DNA from: a bacterium
Lineage (GTDB): Bacteria > Patescibacteriota > Gracilibacteria > UBA1369 > GCA-2718715
Direction: 5' to 3'
NCBI GenBank assembly: GCA_018662325.1
Contig: JABJGM010000011.1
Span: 1 to 35,361 of the forward strand
Length of the DNA stretch: 35,361 nucleotides
Positions 33,267 to 35,361 of the stretch are shown here, one piece after another. A model generated the notes under the pieces. The model saw only the letters and a program-made list of their open reading frames with translations. It searched no databases and was not told the DNA's origin. Position 1 is the first letter of the stretch, and the number at the start of each line of letters is the position of its first letter. The translations under genes were made by a program, and so were the position numbers.

Positions 33267-33914
33267 ATGAAATTTATAGTATCTAAACAAGTACAGAAAA
33301 GCTTAGAAAAAGACTTTCCAGAAGAATATTTTTTTGAGGGAGCACAGTCTTTCTTAAACTTAAATAAAGCCAAAGCAATGACTTTAAGTTATTTAATCAT
33401 AGAAGATAATATTCTAGAAAATATAAATATTTTAAATTCTATGCAAGATAAAAATCCACATTTAAAAATCATTCTTTATTATGATCCTATCTATTTAAAA
33501 CTTGATAAAGTTTTAAATTTACCAGTATCGCTACCATTTGCAAAAAATAATGATTTTGAAAAGTTTTTAGATTTTTTAATTGTTTTAAAAAGAAGAATTC
33601 AAAGAAATCCAATTAAGAAAAATTTTTACCAATCGGGATTTTTTCTAGATATTGAACAAAAATTACTTACCAAGGACTTAAAGCAGGTAAGATTATCGGA
33701 AATTGAATTTAAATTACTGCATTCTCTAATGTTGAGAAATGGAAGGGTTGTTTCAAAGCAAACTTTACTTGATGAGGTTTGGAATTATCATTTATTTACT
33801 AATACAAAAACTCTAGAGGTTCATATATCTAGGCTAAGGAAAATTCTTAAAAAAAATTTCAATGTAACGCCAATTCAAACTATATATAAAACTGGCTATA
33901 TGCTTGAGATCTGA
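33267..33914 (+). CDS. Orphan OmpR/PhoB-type regulator with degenerate receiver
   Basis: The C-terminal winged helix (about 118-215) is of the OmpR/PhoB type: LSEIEFKLLHSLMLRNGRVVSK, then TKTLEVHISRLRKIL as the recognition region, then IYKTGYMLEI as the wing. The N-terminal roughly 110 residues have the length and strand pattern of a receiver domain but lack the acidic pair (FIVSKQ where IVDDE is usual). D47 (YLIIEDN) and K93 (PFAKN) might correspond to the phospho-Asp and conserved Lys. No histidine kinase is in the window. It is therefore a pseudo-receiver regulator, perhaps phosphorylation-independent. Its promoter carries TTAA repeats, so self-control is possible. It ends with TGA and overlaps the protease stop by 19 bases. 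Confidence 0.85.
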   Translation: MKFIVSKQVQKSLEKDFPEEYFFEGAQSFLNLNKAKAMTLSYLIIEDNILENINILNSMQDKNPHLKIILYYDPIYLKLDKVLNLPVSLPFAKNNDFEKFLDFLIVLKRRIQRNPIKKNFYQSGFFLDIEQKLLTKDLKQVRLSEIEFKLLHSLMLRNGRVVSKQTLLDEVWNYHLFTNTKTLEVHISRLRKILKKNFNVTPIQTIYKTGYMLEI

Positions 33915-35080
33915 TCTTTTATAACGTCTTTGGCTTTTTCTAATTGTGAGTCTATATTGTTTAAAATATCTGTTTCTGTAATGCTAATTTCAAAATCTGG
34001 AGTTAAGCCTATTTTGTCAACATCTCGACCATTAGAGGTAAGCCATTTTGCAATTGTAAGTTTTAAAGAAGATCCATTTGTGAATTCTAGTAGCTGTTGG
34101 ATTGTACCTTTTCCATAGGTTTGATTACCAACTAAGATGGCTTTATTATAATCCTGAAGAGTACCAGCAACAATTTCTGATGCGGATGCAGATCCTTGGT
34201 TTATTAAAATAACTAAAGGTATATCTTTAAATATAGGTTTACTGTTCGTGAATTTGGCTTCAGAGTTATTATTTGCATCAAGTACTTGCAGTGCAACCTT
34301 TTCAGGACCAATAAAGTAAGAAATTAGATTCTGTGCAATCTGTAGATAACCTCCACCATTAAATCTTAAATCTAATATTAATCCTTTACTATCAGCAAGC
34401 AAAGCGTCTAAACCAGCTTCGTAAAATTCTTTAAGGGTATCATCTGAAAATTGATTAACGGCTATGTAAGCAATTTTATCATCTAGTTCTTTATAGTTTA
34501 CAGATTCTAGTTTAATTTCATCTCTTATGATAGTAACATCAAAAGGTTCATCAGCTTCTTCTCTATAAATCGTCAAGGTAACACTAGTACCTTTTTTACC
34601 ACGAATTTTCATAACTGCATCAGTAACGCTCAAGCCTTCTGTTGACTCGCCATTAATCGCAATTATTTTATCTTTAGCTACTAATCCTGCTTTGATAGCA
34701 GGGGATGATTTAAGAGGAGATTCGATCATTATAAAGCCATCTTGTTTTGTGACGGCAGCCCCAATCCCATGGATTTCGCTATCTAATGATTGTGAAAATT
34801 CTTTAAATTCGTCCCTTGTTAAGTAAATTGAATAAGGATCGTTTAAAGAAGAAACAACACCTTTAATTGCATAATTTTCAGCTAAATCGTTTTCAATTTC
34901 TTTTCTGTTAAAATACTTATCATTAATTAAATCCCATACTTCGTTTAAGTGGTCTAATTCTAATTGTTTTTTTTCTTGTGATATTTCTACTGGTTTTTCA
35001 TGATTCATACCCGTTTCAAGTCCAATTAAAAATGAAAAGATTATCGATAAAATTACTGCAGCTTTTTTTGTTGTTGTCAT
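33896..35080 (-). CDS. S41 C-terminal processing peptidase (Ctp/Prc family)
   Basis: An exported serine protease of 394 residues. A membrane anchor or signal (about 7-23) precedes an N-terminal helical part with the typical YVRE-like region (SSLNDPYSIYLTRDEF, 77-92). A PDZ domain follows (about 100-188, with GIGAAV and KAGLVAKDKIIAINGES), then the S41 core. The catalytic triad is visible as S299 (GSASASE), K324 (YGKGT) and Q328, with the spacing seen in CtpB (Ser, Lys 25 later, Gln 4 after). Family members trim or degrade exported proteins from their C-terminus. It starts 6 bases after the helicase stop, so the two are probably one transcript. Confidence 0.94.
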   Translation of the reverse strand: MTTTKKAAVILSIIFSFLIGLETGMNHEKPVEISQEKKQLELDHLNEVWDLINDKYFNRKEIENDLAENYAIKGVVSSLNDPYSIYLTRDEFKEFSQSLDSEIHGIGAAVTKQDGFIMIESPLKSSPAIKAGLVAKDKIIAINGESTEGLSVTDAVMKIRGKKGTSVTLTIYREEADEPFDVTIIRDEIKLESVNYKELDDKIAYIAVNQFSDDTLKEFYEAGLDALLADSKGLILDLRFNGGGYLQIAQNLISYFIGPEKVALQVLDANNNSEAKFTNSKPIFKDIPLVILINQGSASASEIVAGTLQDYNKAILVGNQTYGKGTIQQLLEFTNGSSLKLTIAKWLTSNGRDVDKIGLTPDFEISITETDILNNIDSQLEKAKDVIKDQISSI

Positions 35081-35086
35081 ATTTAA

Positions 35087-35361
35087 TTAATCATAGAGTT
35101 TTTCAAGGGGAGCAACTGAAAGTGCAAGTTTTTTGATTCCATAGCTTTTATTATCAAAGCTAACAGTTACAACTCCTCCAACTAAATTTATTATAGCACC
35201 ATTTCCAAAAACTGGGTGAATTACTCTGTCTCCAATTTTTAAATTTAGTTCACTAGCCGGAGCTGAATTGTTTTCAACAGGGATTTTGATATTTGCTAAA
35301 TCTTCTGCCTTAAGCTTGCTATGTGATCTGTTTTGAAGAGATTTTCCATCAATTAAGAATA
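35087..35361 (-). CDS. uvrD: UvrD/PcrA-type DNA helicase, C-terminal end (5' part outside window)
   Basis: The last 91 codons of a frame entering from the right edge on the minus strand, with stop TAA at 35089-35087. The end matches the Tudor-like C-terminal domain of UvrD/PcrA helicases: GDRVIHPVFGNGAIINLVGG, then VTVSFDNKSYGIKKL, then APLEKLYD. In PcrA/UvrD this domain contacts RNA polymerase. The helicase motifs lie outside the window, so UvrD cannot be separated from PcrA. The frame has no stop up to the edge. Confidence 0.85.
   Translation of the reverse strand, partial: FLIDGKSLQNRSHSKLKAEDLANIKIPVENNSAPASELNLKIGDRVIHPVFGNGAIINLVGGVVTVSFDNKSYGIKKLALSVAPLEKLYD

Noticed and set aside
33912-33914. 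Reassigned genetic code (UGA as glycine)
   Set aside because: TGA ends the orphan regulator, the flavin-reductase-like gene and the DUF2177 gene at the expected protein ends, and no recognised gene has an in-frame TGA.

Overview
The window is AT-rich (G+C low by eye) and tightly packed bacterial DNA. TGA is used as a real stop (16080-16082, 23903-23905, 33912-33914), so this is not one of the Gracilibacteria or Absconditabacteria lineages that read UGA as glycine. Three traits suggest a candidate-phyla-radiation (Patescibacteria) type genome, or another small monoderm-like bacterium: an exported protein ending in an LPETG-type sorting tail, an SLH-domain surface protein, and many short overlapping genes. 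That placement is an inference, and no rRNA is present to test it.

Left edge (1-344): the 3' end of a gene made of near-identical 105-bp repeats (35-residue helical repeats), followed by a two-way terminator and uvrA. From 3.3 to 8 kb lie a membrane-anchored ComEC-like metallo-hydrolase, a secreted Fn3/Ig-like wall protein, a CNNM/CorC transporter, and a DsbB plus thioredoxin-like pair. From 8 to 13.7 kb is one five-gene export operon: an HlyD/MacA-type adaptor, two FtsX/MacB-type permeases and two LolD/MacB-type ATPases. From 13.8 to 16.5 kb come a small K+ channel and a three-gene envelope/lipid-like cluster (glycosyltransferase, DUF1295-type, DUF2177-type).

From 16.7 to 19.9 kb are a MazG-like pyrophosphohydrolase, the SLH protein, a histidine phosphatase probably co-transcribed with tRNA-Ser(GCU), and a Nudix hydrolase. 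Next is an unrecognised gene of about 1100 codons, then a pterin dehydratase, a shortened flavin-reductase-like gene, a thioredoxin-CcdA/DsbD fusion, an ABC exporter and a second unrecognised helical protein.

From 28.4 to 33 kb is a dNTP-supply block: a deoxynucleoside kinase diverges from nrdAB. The gap between them carries five 11-bp direct repeats at the kinase promoter and two NrdR-like boxes at the nrdA promoter. Then come tRNA-Ser(UGA), an orphan OmpR/PhoB-type regulator with a degenerate receiver, an S41 C-terminal processing protease and the 3' end of a UvrD/PcrA helicase.

Two signals cut across the window. First, many operons have a -10 box, often an extended TGATATAAT, that ends only 19-24 bases before the start codon, with no Shine-Dalgarno sequence. 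Second, TTAA-type repeats spaced 11 bp apart, of PhoB/PhoP-box geometry, occur at both the kinase promoter and the orphan regulator promoter.
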